Shown here: positions 1 through 11,458 of the stretch, in pieces
How the letters are laid out: each line of letters opens with the position of its first letter
Numbering within the stretch: the first letter of the stretch is position 1
Source: Nepenthes gracilis
Lineage: Eukaryota > Streptophyta > Magnoliopsida > Caryophyllales > Nepenthaceae
Assembly (NCBI GenBank): GCA_033239525.1
Contig: BSYO01000013.1
Span: 8,022,501-8,086,500 of the forward strand
Reading direction: 5' to 3'
Length of the DNA: 64,000 bases
Program-made: the position numbers and the translations under genes
The notes under the pieces: generated by a model
Databases searched by the model: none
Seen by the model: only the letters and a program-made list of their open reading frames with translations
Told to the model about the DNA's origin: nothing

Positions 1-199
1 ATCGAGAGTTGATGAAATTGATATCATTGTGCCTGTAAGTTAATTGATGAAAATGTGTGCCGAGTTTATTTGGTATATGTGTCCACATCTGAGAGTCGTT
101 ATGTGGTCATAAAAAGTTTTCTGGTTCTATGGTAATTCGAGGCTGTTTCTTAGATGAGAAGATTAGCCTAAATTGTCTTTTAGTCGGTAGTTGAGGTTG

Positions 200-1450
200 T
201 TGCTGTGGTTGTGTCAGGAGTGACATCGATTTCGAGGACCTTGTATAGAGTCAATGAGGCATTGGTCAAGTGCCTTGCCGCGGGATGTTAAATGCTTTTG
301 GGATAAGCGTGAAGAATCTATGGGGTTATCTATGAATTATTAAAATTTAATTCGTTTGGGAAATGAATTATTTGATAAGCGAATGTTAGGAAATGGTAGG
401 TGATTTGTTTGGTCAATGGTTGGTACTCGATGTTTTCTAAATCGATCTGTACTTGGAGTATTATCAATTAAGACTATCGGGAGAATATGCCTGAGATAGC
501 CTTCAAAATCAAGGTACGGCCGTTGTGAGCTTCCGTGGTACTTTGGGTTTGTGATTGTGTTGGCATCTTTTATGGATCTTTTAAATTGGATTTTTCGGCT
601 GTATTTGAGTCTATTTGTGATGGATTCATTAATGATGTTTTTATTTATTTGAGAGAATTTATGGGGCATGGGGTCCGTTTGAGGACTGTCATAGTTGTAA
701 AAGGGTAATTTGTGATTTGCCCAATTGAGAAGATGTGAGTTTGGTTGGAAGTAGTATTGTTTGGGCATGTTGTTTCTTCGATGGCATGTTTGTAAAAATG
801 CAGAAGATTGAAGCGGTGACCGGTTAGGAAATGCCATCGTTTGTTGCGAAGGTGCGTGATTTATTGAGTCTGCTTAAATCTATTAAGCGATTTGTCGAGG
901 ATTCCTTGAGAATCGTAGTGTCCGTGGGACATTGGGCTTAGTAGCTATCAGTGTTCGTTGGAATGATGAGTATAATGGGAGCTTTCTAGAAATAAATGAC
1001 GCATTGTCTGTAAAGCTGATTTGGTTGATCCCCGATGGATTAAGTTAAATATGTCGTAGATTGTGATGCTTCTGAGGAAGATTTGATGTTGTATTCTGAT
1101 GCAACTTATTTGAGTAGTAGTGGTCTATGGGTTACGGCTGTTGAAAGTCTGTGATCAAGGTTATTCCACTTATGGATCGGAGTTAATAGTTGAGGCCTTT
1201 ATTTTGAGGATTTAGAAATGTTATTTGTATGGAGATAGTTGTGGTTCAATTTGATCATACAGGTTTGAGAAAATTATTTCGGAAAAAGAGTTAATCATCT
1301 GGCAACGTAAACGGGTGGATCGCTTAAGGGCTATTATTGGTGATGTTTTGGGTCGAAAACCTTCAGATTTGATGTGCCATATGTTCATAAGAGAAAGTGG
1401 AGCATGAGTAGCCACCATGAATTTTTGCTTTGAGATTGCCAAAGAATGTT
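200..1450 (+). pseudogene. Decayed gypsy reverse transcriptase / RNase H
   Basis: No long open frame remains, but a weak colinear trace of gypsy pol can be read on the plus strand. Near 211-262 codons resemble the conserved start of the RT domain (I-S-R-x-x-Y-R-V pattern). Near 1057-1100 a D-A-S...L pattern resembles RNase H. Near 1210-1345 a block resembles the HYLYG...DHxxL...QKELNxRQRRW segment that ends gypsy RNase H, with many stops and frameshifts. The open minus-strand frames at 340-837 and 1221-1442 match nothing I recognise and are treated as chance. Confidence 0.5.
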
Positions 1451-3009
1451 AGAAATATGGACGCAGTTGGGTAATTGCGGATTGGCTGTTGAGGTTGGCC
1501 AATTTATTGCCAATTTGAGTGATGTATTTGGATGAAAAGTTGGCTCATCGGTATGCTAATGAGATAAAGAGGATGTAGAATATTTCAGTTTTGAGGTTTC
1601 GATTGTGATCAGATGTCGTGCCGAATTTTGAGGTAGGCTCGTATGAGAAATTGAACTCCTAGTCGAAATTTGTTATAACGATAATTCACAGTTAGGTGAT
1701 CAGTCCGAATAGTATAGTAGAAGCATGTGGGTCCGTAGCCTTTGGTTATGAGATTCGATTTTGATCCTTAGATAGAGAATTTGATTTAAATATCGGTTTG
1801 ATGACTTTGATTTGGTGGTGGTTTTTGTTGAGTCCTGTGATTTTGGAAAGGTGGCGACTTCGATTGGATCGGTCTGAAATCTCACGGGGTAGAAGGAGAT
1901 TTTTGCCGATGAAGTGGTAGGTAGGTGGATCCATGATCACCCTATGAGTTTCTTGGTTCGGGATCGAGTTGTATTAGGAGTTTGCGCGGCAATGTCTTCT
2001 GTCTTCATTTTGAGCAGAGAAACTGTGGAGTTATTGGTGAATAACCCCTGCCAAGAGTGGGCTCTGAATGAAGTTCTTTCTATGGAAGAAGCTTTTGTGA
2101 AGATCGGAAGTGAAGTTCCTTTTCTTCGAGCGGTCATGAAGCTAGACGTGATCAAGCAGAGCCTCGATTGTCGGATGGAAGTCCAGGGAGCAGTTGAGGT
2201 TGTCAGCAGCTGTTATGGAGTTGAAGTGATCTAAGTTTGTTAAGAACGTTGAAGATTCTTCATCGTCGTAGTGGCGAGTTGATCATGCGTCTCGTGGCTA
2301 AATGTAGAAGACAAGAGGAAGAAGCCTTCGAGATTTTGTTTTGGTTTGCGTGGGACAGCGAGGAATTTGGTGGCTTCTCGGATGATGATAGATAAGTTGA
2401 TGAAGTTGGCTCTTTGCTTGCTGATCAGAAAGTTATTTTTGAGTTTGGTTGTTGACATATTATCGAGATGAGAAAATTGCATGATAATCTGATTTTGAAG
2501 CCTTTGATTGCGATTGGAAGTAGATGATTGATTAGAGTTGCGCAGTGGAATCGTGTGGATTCACGGTTATCGGTTTCAAGAATTAATTCGAGAATTGAAG
2601 TAAGAGATCAGATTTGTAGCCTGATTGGATGATCGAGAAGAGTTTCAAGTTTCGAGGGCAGGTGATAGATTGGGGTTGAGGTTCGATGGGCTCTTGAGGT
2701 TTCGCAGCGAATTGGAGAGGTGACCAACTGATTGATGTTATCTGAGTTTGTGGGAATCTCTATGATGTGTTTTGTGTACGTGTGTTGAGAGAAATATGGG
2801 TTGATCCTTGCTATGTGATTGAACGTGAATAGTTGTTGATTTGGAGAAGCTATTTTACAATGAGATTTTGATTCCGTTGTTGGGATAGGAAGATCAGGTG
2901 TTGTTGATCAAATTCTTTTGGTAGAATCTTTTAATTAAGGTTAAGTTTGAAAGAATTATCCTTATCTGTTCAAGGATTGATATGCTTAAATTTCGAGGAC
3001 GAAATTTTT
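1451..3009 (+). pseudogene. Decayed gypsy integrase with C-terminal domain
   Basis: Continuation of the decayed pol frame. The last 250 bases give recognisable pieces of the integrase C-terminus: an EDQVLL-like motif near 2893-2910, an FERII...CSRIDMLKFRGRNF-like stretch at about 2948-3008, then the polypurine tract. The same tail (SYxExPxxILxRxxQVLRxK) appears better preserved at 46127-46405. A 106-codon open frame at 1914-2234 falls inside this region and gives no recognisable integrase motif, so it is not claimed as a gene. Confidence 0.5.
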
Positions 3010-3024
3010 AAAAGGAGGGGAGAG
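3010..3024 (+). other. Polypurine tract of the gypsy element
   Basis: Almost pure purine run (AAAAGGAGGGGAGAG) immediately before the LTR start TGTAAT. This is the expected plus-strand primer for an LTR retrotransposon, and it fixes the 5' border of the 3' LTR. Confidence 0.8.
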
Positions 3025-3209
3025 TGTAATATTTCGGATCCCAATTGAATTATTTTAATATTAATTATGATTTTGGGTATTTCGGACATGGTAAAAATAA
3101 ATTAAAATATTGTAAAATTTTTGGGAATGATCGGAGGTGCGGAGTGGGGCCCGGTGTGTGCCCGTAATGTTGTCCGGAGGTCAAGTTGGATTTAAAAATA
3201 AAAGAAAGT

Positions 3210-3261
3210 TATATATATATATATATAATAAAAATAATAATAATAATAATAATAATAATAT
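3210..3261. repeat. (AT)n then (TAA)n microsatellite
   Basis: A run of AT dinucleotides (3210-3228) passes directly into TAA trinucleotides (3229-3261), near the left end of the LTR. A similar TAA/AAT run lies near the left end of the solo LTR at 36682, so it may be a family feature of these large LTRs. Confidence 0.9.
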
Positions 3262-4321
3262 AAAAGTTAAAAGAAAACAAAATGAGAAAAGAAAACATGG
3301 GAAAAGAAGGGAGAAAAGAGTCGGGGAGAGAGAAGTGAGGGAGAAGGGAAATTAGGGTTTGCCGTGTGAAGAAGATGGAGGAGAAGGGAAGAATCGGCGG
3401 CGGCGGTGCAGGAAATCAGCGGCGACGGTGGTCAGTGGTGGCGCGACGCAGGCTACGGTGGTGTGGGCTGAGGCAATTGTGGGCGCGGTGTGGGTTGGAC
3501 AAGGAGAGCGTCAGCGAGGTTGCGGGAGGTGCAGTGGTGGCCGTGTGACGGCGTCGGTGCCGGCTGGGTGGTGCCAAGGAGGCCGATGACGGCCAGGCGA
3601 GTGGTGCGGCAGTGGAATGGCGGCAGCAATGACAGTGGCATCGTGAGTTGCACGAGGAGAGGAGATGTGCGAGGAGAGGAGCCGCGAGAGAGGACGGCGG
3701 CCGGACGGGAGGCAACGACGATGGCGGTGGTCGCTGGGAAGGCCGGCGAACGGTGGTTTGCGGCGGCAGAGGAGTGGCAGCAGCAGCGTGGAGGCACTGC
3801 GCGCGGAGGAGAGAGGAAGGGGTGTGCGCGGGAGAGAGGGCAGACGCGATAGAGGAGAGAGAAAGGCCCGATTGGAGTGCTTCGGGACATCCTTTCTTCA
3901 GATCTGCAGAGTATAATGTTAAGACAAGTATCTTCTAGCCCTATTCTTGGTCTGATTTAATTTCCCATTCATTTTGACTACTGTGGGAGATTTTATTAAC
4001 ATGCATGTATTTTTAAATACCCTCAATTTATCAATTGTGTACATGCATGTATATTTTAACGGTTGTGTGGTGGTTTTGTACTAATATTTGTGATTTGGAG
4101 GGATTTTGGACACCCGGACGATATATATGTACATTTGTATATCCGTATATTGTGGAACCATGAACCAGGCCTTGCACTAACCATGCATGCTGCCGGGGGT
4201 GGGATCACTATGGGACCATGGTGGTCCGAGACCCTAGGGGTCGATTTGTGATCCGAGGCATTGGCTATTTGTGGCGCCGCTCCCGACGGGGAGGCTGTCC
4301 CGACGGGGACGTATATGATTG

Positions 4322-4375
4322 GCTACTTCCGCCGTAAGGAAGGTTGAGGCTACTTCCGCCGTAAGGAAGATATTT
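4322..4375. repeat. 27-bp tandem duplication in the gypsy LTR
   Basis: Two head-to-tail 27-bp units beginning GCTACTTCCGCCGTAAGG, at 4322-4348 and 4349-4375, nearly identical. A shorter pair of CCGACGGGGA motifs sits just upstream (about 4285-4311). Confidence 0.85.
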
Positions 4376-5774
4376 GTAGCTGACCTGCCCCACTGTGTAT
4401 TTAATTGAGAACCATCGTAAGGAATTGACGGAAAACTAATATATTCGGACGTCCAATAGATAACTAAAACTTGAGGTTGCACCCAAGACCGCGGGTGGTA
4501 AAACATAGTGAGCAAGTTCCTAATCTATGGGAGACAGAGTATATGGATGGCCTTGAGCTACTGGCCTAATTCGTAGCCAATATAGCCGCGGTTACCGGAC
4601 GAGGGTAACCCTTCCTCAAGTTGGTATCATTGATCTTTGGTTCTCCGATTCGTGCATGCTTTGTATTTCTGCACGTATTTGGGTGTACTGTGATTTGAGA
4701 TACGTGGTTTAGCCCGTGGATGGCGATAGGAATGTCTCAAATGCATCTTGATGTGATAAACCCTTAACGTGTTTTTGATTTATGTTTTAGTTCCGGCGGT
4801 CTTCTCTTGATTTCTACATTATGAGTTTTAGATCCGGACGACGGTATGTGTCCCACGCGGATGTGGTGACGGTCGCGATTATGTAATGTGACCTCGGATC
4901 ATATGATATGATATCGTCTATAAGATTTTACCGGATCGTGGTTTATATGATTTTGTCCCGGAGGGACGAGTTATTATGGACGACGATTTAGTACGAGACA
5001 TCTCCTCGATTTTCAGGAATTTCACGGACATGATGTTTTGTTTTACGTGATTGCTATACGATATCCCTACTTCTGATTTATATGTATCGTTTTATACGAT
5101 TATTGATACTTGCTGAGCTCTAGGCTCACGTTTTCATATTTTATCCCTTCAGACTAGTGGCATGGATACGCTTGCAGGAGCTCCGACGTGATCGGGCTCC
5201 GATATTCCTTTTGGCGAGTGGAGATGTTACATTTAGTATATTTCTAATCTCGAGGATGTATTATGGTTATTATTTATGGTCGGATGATGGCCTTGATCAT
5301 TGTATGTAAAATATTGAAGTCATAGTATTATGTGGATAAATTGTTGTAAATTTGGATACCTCCCTTACGATTATGGTTAGCAGGTCATGTATTATGTTTG
5401 TCCGGATTCTTATCCGATGAGATCTTGTGTGGGTTTTATTTATATTGAGTCCTGCATGTGTATGATTGTCACATCCGGGATGAGTTATTGTGGTTGATGG
5501 AAATTTTATTATTAATTTTATTTTTGACCTGCGTATATTGTGGTCCCGGGACGTGACAGTGGACTGTAGAGTCTCACATCGAATGGGGAGGTGAACGAAG
5601 TGTGCCTTATAATAAGGGCGTGGATACCTCTTCCTTGACGACGCGTTTTGGGGGCGGTGGATTCCGTCTGCCAGGAACAAAACCGTGCGGGCTGCGTGCT
5701 GGCCTGAGACACCGTGAAGTTCCCCCAGCCCAAAGCGGACAATATCGTCATGCGGATGCGTCGGGGTCGTTACA

Positions 5775-6385
5775 AACGAGGTATTAAACGAGGCATTTAA
5801 TCAAAATAAATGATTACAGTCAATCAAAGAGTAACAATACTCTTATAAATAACTCAATCTAAAAACGGACGAAACGATACCCACATTAACCTCGGGATGG
5901 TTTCCGAACTAATTTAAATAGCAGTTATACATTAAAAGTAATACCTTCCATTTATTGTCATAAAATACTTTACAGTACAAGCAGCAATTTCAGACTGATT
6001 AATCGGTTAGAACCCCGACGACAAATATGAATCCTTACAAATCAAAGGGACAGGGTTCAACTGAGATAGAAAAGGACACTCTAGCAAAGAGTGCATTCAA
6101 ACAAACAGAGCAAAATCCTTCTAATTTACACCCATCTCATTCCTCTTTCAATTCACACTTTCCTTCTACAACTTTCTATTTCCTTGAGAAAGACCGATGA
6201 ATCAAGTGTCAGAGAATATGCCAGGAAACGAGTCATATATCTTTTCAACATCTCGTTTAATTTGTTGTGGTACGTAAGATAAGGATTTTCAGTCACGAAA
6301 ATCGGACCCGCCATAACTCGGATTAACCAAATGATTCACCAGATTCCCTAACTCATGCAACAATTCGAGTTCTTAAAATGTATCA
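5775..6385 (+). repeat. 5' LTR of Tat-A, first ~105 bp missing
   Basis: Colinear with the 3' LTR at about 16002-16612. Shared landmarks include TATTAAACG, AATACTCTTATAAAT, CAAAGGGA and TTTCCTTGAGAAAGACCG. Relative to the 3' copy the first ~105 bp are absent because the gypsy element at 1-5774 interrupts it. The end (...TGTATCA) is flush with the TTGGCACCG primer-site motif. Confidence 0.8.
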
Positions 6386-6402
6386 TTGGCACCGTTTGTG
6401 AG
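6386..6402 (+). other. Primer-binding-site motif of Tat-A
   Basis: TTGGCACCGTTTGTGAG directly after the 5' LTR. The same motif follows the LTR in Tat-C (47824, TTGGCATCATCTATAGG) and, on the minus strand, in Tat-B (42280-42296, TTGGTGCCATTTGTGGG). This position is expected for tRNA-primed minus-strand synthesis; I do not assign the tRNA. Confidence 0.7.
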
Positions 6403-6439
6403 AATGTGGTCAAGCTATCCGTTCTTGTCACCAAACTAA

Positions 6440-7640
6440 ACTTCCAAAAATGAAGAGCTTTACTCATCTAGCAATGTAAAGAAACCATGGGAAACAACAG
6501 GGTTCAAACAAGCCTTCCTTCCAAGGATATCATTTCTTGTGCCAATAACTCGGTAAAGGGAGGCCAAGAGGATGTTCATCAGCCGACGATTATAAATATA
6601 GAGTCCTTAGTGACTCAAGTTGATACCATGTAAAAGATACTCAAGTCTCTTTGAGACAAACTTAAGGGGCACCCACTTAGAGTTCCAACCCCCAATTCTC
6701 AAGCCCGCACCTCTAGGAAGAGTAAGGAGAAAAAGCAAGCCTCTAAAGGGATGCTATAACAACCCAGAGTCCTAGAGGGCGAGAAGCCTCTCTTCTAACA
6801 ACCCCAACTTGAAGGTCATTTTAACTTCAAAGTCAGGGAAGAGAGTCTCGAGCGATGAAATCTGTACTACACAAAGTACATAGGATAGCCAACGGCATGG
6901 GATGAAGTATCGTGTAGCAACCTACTGAAGAATGTTCTAAGCTAGTAAGCCCCTTGCACATCAACCAACCACTTGGAGTCTGAAGCGCTGCTTAGCCAGA
7001 TTTAACACCAAGGCGTGAGGTCTTTCTAAACTCATTGGAAGATAAAGTTGAACTCCTTCATGGCCACTGTATAATTGGATAAATTTTTAGAGTATCTGGT
7101 TCTGTAGGAACCTAAGACATTTCTTAAGATGGTGACTATTACTTAAGTATACATTGTTACTGACGAGGCTAACAAAGTGAAGTGGCCAAAATGCTCAAAT
7201 TACCATCTGGGATCAACCAGTGGAAAGATGAGGAACAACGATAACTCCTCCACACGAGACCTCAAGACACAACAGAGAACTGATTCAGGTGTTAGAAGGG
7301 AATATAAACCAATAAATCTCACCCCTCTGAATGACATCTGAACCAACATTCAAATACAAATCCAAAATGAAAAATTTCTGAAATAGACAAAGCCAATGAA
7401 TAACCTAAAGGGAGAAGATTAGTTAAAGTACTACTTCTACCATCAATCTTTAGCCCACAATATCGAGGATTATCGGACTCTGTAGAAAGAAATTGAGCCC
7501 TTAATTCAAAAGGGATACCTTAATAAGTATCTGAAAAACCCAAAACATTCTCCTGGTAACACCAGTAATGACAACACGGAGCAACATAAACAACCTCATA
7601 ATCGAGTGGCTACAAGAGTGATAAACATGATCTCCACGAG
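6440..7640 (+). pseudogene. Decayed gag of Tat-A
   Basis: No open frame survives, but the order of recognisable pieces matches the better-preserved gag of Tat-C (47836-49450): a basic linker (about 6715-6745), a block near 7010-7200, then a peptide like PLND-x-R-T-N-I (about 7320-7370) and a region of zinc-knuckle position near 7440-7500. Gag would form the capsid of the intracellular retrotransposon particle. Many stops and indels make it non-functional. Confidence 0.45.
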
Positions 7641-7654
7641 GTCAACTAGAGGCA

Positions 7655-7879
7655 ATGCTATCATCCAAAGAAGACTTCTTCGAGCAAGAGACAAAAGGTA
7701 GGAATAAGAACTCTCAAAATTTACTCTATCTTGATACTTTCTTTAAACTAAAATTGAAACTAAGTCACATGAAACTAGTCAAGGGGCCCTTATACAGGTT
7801 AGACAACAAACCAATACCAATCCAAGGGATCATTCAATTGGAAGTTACACTAAGGATATACCCAAAAATAACTTCCTAA
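7655..7879 (+). pseudogene. Decayed Tat-A protease region
   Basis: A 74-codon open stretch is colinear with Tat-C sequence at about 49680-49880: both contain a LLYLD.(F/Y)FKLKLK run followed by KGPLYRLDN and a LEVT.(R/G)IYPK tail. This corresponds to the aspartic protease domain of Tat-lineage polyproteins. The family's D-[TN]-G-S active-site signature is not visible here; the position reads N-S-Q-N-L-L-Y-L. The frame ends at a stop at about 7877. Confidence 0.5.
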
Positions 7880-8215
7880 ATTTTAACATTCTAATGGTTG
7901 ATATACCCTCGGTCTACAATGTCATATTGGGATGACCCTGTCTGGTGGTCTTCGGGGCAATAACATCCATACCACACCTGAAAATAAAGTTCATTACCTC
8001 ATACGGGGTTGGCAAAATGCGAGGTGATCAAGTCACTGACCAAACTTACTACCTAGACTAGATAAGTCAATCGGTACCAGACTAACTGATCAAGGAATTT
8101 GACCTCTGAGATGAAACTATGCTACAATAAGGCCGACCCAGTGAATCCACCTTGCAAATCTCTCTAGATTCAAATGAGCCAAAGAAGTATTTTTAGATCG
8201 ACAGTTCTCTTCGCA

Positions 8216-8882
8216 AACATTTACGAGAACAACTAATGGAGTTTCTTCACCAAAGCATAGATGTATTTGCATGGATATCTGCGGATATGCCAGAAATACC
8301 AACTGAGATAATAATTTACAAACTGAGCCTAATCCCAGGGCATTATCTAGTCCAGCAAAGCCGAAAGAACAACTCCATAGAAAAGCTCGTAACCATGAGA
8401 AAAGAGGCTAACAAACTACTCAACGTAGGGTACATAAGAGAGGTCCAGTACCTGAATTAGCTATCGAACGTTGTTCTTATCAAGAAGAGTCAACTTCACA
8501 GATGTGAATAAAATATGTCTAAAAGATAACTTTTCACAACCAAAGATCAACCTATTTGTAGACTTGACTTCTAGCTACTAATTGTTAAGTTTCATAGATG
8601 CCTATTCAGGAAATAACTAAATTTGGATAAGTCCAAAAAATAAAGAAATGACCCCATTCATGATGATTAGGGGATATACTGTTATAAGGTTATACCATTC
8701 GACCTGAAGAACGCGGAAACAATATATCAAAAGTTAGTCAATAAGATATTCAAAGCCCAAATAGGAAAAATATTGAGGTATACATGGACAATATGCTCGT
8801 TAAAAGTGTGTTGGCTGACAACCATATTCAAGATCTAACCAAAGCTTTTGGGTTACTTCGAGCACACCAAATGAAATTGAAT
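8216..8882 (+). pseudogene. Tat-A reverse transcriptase, N-terminal part
   Basis: The best open piece is 8236-8460: residues like FLHQSIDVFAW, DMPEI.TE and KLLNVGYIREVQYLN match the start of the Tat/gypsy RT domain. After a stop, degenerate RT blocks continue to the catalytic motif at 8781-8795, which reads Y-M-D-N-M instead of the usual Y-V-D-D-M. The reading is cut at 8882 by the solo LTR and resumes at 11459. It is a relic because of stops, frameshifts and the Asp-to-Asn change. Confidence 0.7.
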
Positions 8883-11458
8883 TGTAAGGTTCACGCTTTG
8901 GATTTATATTAATCATGATTAATTAAATTAATACAAATAAAATTAGGTCAAAGGGTGCAAAAAATTGGATTAAAGGAGTCAAAAATGGGACCAACTAAAT
9001 CTAGGCTTAACGTAGGCCTAATACGGGCCTAAAGAGGGCTTGATGTAGGCTTGAGTGTGAAAAATAGAACCCCTACTCTTGAAGCACGCTCAAACACGAA
9101 ATCCAGTGCTATCATGCCCAAGGGGTGCCCGACTGACGCTTGAGCGCCAGTTTAAGTATTTAAAGCCTGCGTGTTCAACTTTTTGTGATTTTTGCAGAGA
9201 AAAGGAAGAGAGGAGAGAGAGAGAACGCAGCAGAGAAGAGAGAGGAGGAGATCGAGGCTCTCGGATCCATTTTCTACGTGAAGCTAATTGATAAACTTGT
9301 AGATTAGGTTGAGGTAAGTGTACTCTTATACTTTTCTTTCTCTGTTTACTCGTTTCTTATCACTCCTCCCGGGTATTCTTATTCAAATGTCCATCCAAGT
9401 TTAGATTTTAAAGTGTTCATGTACTAAATATGCATATATGTCAATTTGCTTTCCGATTTTGAAGTATATGTACGAAAAACGTGTATACATATTGATTTTC
9501 CTTCCGATTTTGAAATTTACGTGAAATATTGTGTTTAATCGGAAACCATAACCCCACGCATGCTCTAATTTTGAATATTATGATGTTTTATCACTTATAT
9601 TTTGTATATGATATTTCGTATATCCGGGTAATTATGTTAAATCCTTTTGATGTGTGAATTTCCTTCCCAAAACATCTCGTATGTTAAGTATATGAACATA
9701 TATTGTGAAAGTTGCCCATTTTGTATATTTTTGTGGAAATTCTTAATGATGTTTAAAATCCCATGCCCTAAATTCGAAATTAGTTTATGAAAATTGAAGG
9801 ATTAAGTGTATATTATACTTACGAAGTGAAAAGTGCATGGAATTTAATATTTATGGTCCGAAATAATAATGTTTTTGTTTTGTACAATACAGTAAAAATA
9901 TCCTAGCTTTCCCTAAGTTATGTCAACTTATGCATGTATATAAAGTTATGTGAATCTCATATGACAAAATACAAGCATGTATGCATTGAAAAGAATTATC
10001 AAAAAAATTCTATAATTTTATTAAGAAATTATAAATTATTCTCCAAAATGATAAGAATCAAGAATGTATGAAGCTAAATGCAGAATTTCTTAAGAAGTTA
10101 AGAAACTGGACTAACGAATATTTGACAAATAGTATATTTTATCATGCCTTAATATATTATAGTGGAAGATCGTTATTTGTTAAGAACTGCTTGCAGTTTA
10201 TGGCCCCATTTATAGGATTATATGTAGACGACCAGTATCTGGATCTTAAATAGGAGAAGAAGGCTTTAGATTGTGTTGAAGTAAATACAATTCAAGTTTT
10301 GATCAACCGTTCATTTAGCTAGTAAAGCCTATTGGCCTTGATCCCCAAAGAAAGTAATATTTAAGCATGTTTTCTGGCTAAATATAAAGACAAAAAAATC
10401 GGATATACATCATGAAAGTTTTTTTACACGTTTAAGCTTTTGCACATGATCACGAATCCTATTTCCCTTCCGATAAGTATTTAAATTAAAAGTATACATA
10501 TTTCTTTATATATTATACCTTATTGAGTATTTGACACACTTTTTTACTATTTTTACTAACCTTTAAATGAGCAGAAGATGCAGGAGTTTTTACCCGGCGA
10601 GTAAAATTGAAAATTTGAAAGAGTTTAGGCTTATAGGTTCCGATATTTATGTATTATTATATTTTAGACATGTTTAGGTCATTTTGTTTATTGTAGATTA
10701 GTTAGTTTAGTTCCAGATATGTTTTTGATGTATTATAGATTTTCGGGCGATGTTGTTAGCCCATTTGGTATTTTTGTATTGTCCAAAACTGCTGGTTTTA
10801 TGTTTGATCATGGATAGGTTGTTATTTTTGTGATAAACTATTTTGTAAAAGTGAAACGGGATGTTTCACATTGTGTAGGTTATGGATGAAGTTTGCTATG
10901 GATGATTTATATTATTTAGCATTTTTAGGTAATGTTTACTGTATCTAAATGTTGTAATCTAGTTTAATTTCAGTTCCTGATGTAAAGTAAATAGATTGTG
11001 GCCGACGTTTAGAAGGTTCAATTGTTGTATTATAGAGTTTGGTGTTGGTTAATGTGTCATGATGATCTTGGACAGATATTTATGTGTGGGATTGTCGTTG
11101 TGGTGTAGGAAAGTGGCTTATATTCAGCAGGAGTTCCGTATAATATGAATAATTTATGTTAGAAGTTTTTATCTTCGTATATATATAAGTCATAAATATA
11201 TTTGCTTCCACAGGTTATTGATATTGAATGTGGCTTCAATGTTAGCAGGCATCTTTCCTTACTAAAGGTCCAGCGTCATAATTCTGAGTCGGTGTCGAAT
11301 CACTGATATCGTGGCAGGTTTTTGGATCCTGTGTTTATTCTTTATTTATTTTTATCGAGGTCAGTTAAAGCATCTCACATTTAATGAACTTTCTTTTGGT
11401 TACTAGGTTAATTATTATGATTAAAGATAATGACGGAATTTGGACGTGTTCCGTCACA
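8883..11458 (+). mobile_element. Solo LTR (2.58 kb) inside Tat-A RT
   Basis: Begins TGTAAGGTTCACG and ends GTTCCGTCACA, so it has TG...CA ends. It is flanked by a perfect 5-bp target-site duplication, TGAAT (8878-8882 and 11459-11463). Removing the insert and one TGAAT restores the RT reading across the junction (K-L-N then P-I-K-C-M-F-G-V). No pol motifs are seen inside, so it is read as a solo LTR left by LTR-LTR recombination. A purine-rich leader-like stretch (9197-9255) and A+T-rich 3' part resemble the other large gypsy LTRs here. Confidence 0.85.

Larger units (their letters stand above)
1..5774 (+). mobile_element. Ty3/gypsy element (Tekay/Del-like), 5' part outside window
   Basis: Decayed plant LTR retrotransposon entering from the left edge. 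Residual pol (RT, RNase H, integrase) occupies 1-3009, followed by a purine-rich polypurine tract at 3010-3024 and a 3' LTR at 3025-5774. The order RT-RNase H-integrase and the KFRGRNF peptide (about 2988-3008) just before the polypurine tract are typical of plant chromovirus-type gypsy elements. The LTR ends are complementary (TGTAA / TTACA). Sequence homologous to the Tat-A LTR begins directly after 5774, so this element appears to have inserted into the Tat-A 5' LTR. Its own 5' LTR lies outside the window. Lineage is judged from the ends and layout only. Confidence 0.75.
3025..5774 (+). repeat. 3' LTR of the gypsy element (about 2.75 kb)
   Basis: Begins TGTAATATTTCGG and ends GGGTCGTTACA. 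The left border is fixed by the polypurine tract. The right border is fixed by terminal complementarity and by the sudden start of Tat-A LTR homology at 5775. An earlier possible end at 5558 (...CGTGACA) has weaker terminal complementarity. Inside are an (AT)n/(TAA)n microsatellite (3210-3261), a strongly G+C-rich stretch (about 3360-3860) and a 27-bp direct duplication (4322-4375). The open frames on both strands at 3359-3938 are a by-product of high G+C, not recognisable genes. Confidence 0.75.

Noticed and set aside
340..837. 165-codon minus-strand open frame
   Set aside because: Antisense to decayed gypsy pol; no motif; length can be explained by TTA/CTA/TCA being rare in this stretch.
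1914..2234. 106-codon plus-strand open frame starting MVGRWIHDHPM
   Set aside because: Inside decayed integrase; no homology that I can recognise and no upstream signals.
3359..3938. Overlapping open frames on both strands encoding Arg/Gly/Ala-rich proteins
   Set aside because: They lie inside the LTR in a G+C-rich stretch where stop codons are rare; no recognisable domain and no single favoured frame.
5558..5558. Gypsy LTR end at ...GGGACGTGACA
   Set aside because: The end at 5774 has complementary TGTAA/TTACA termini and abuts the start of Tat-A LTR homology.
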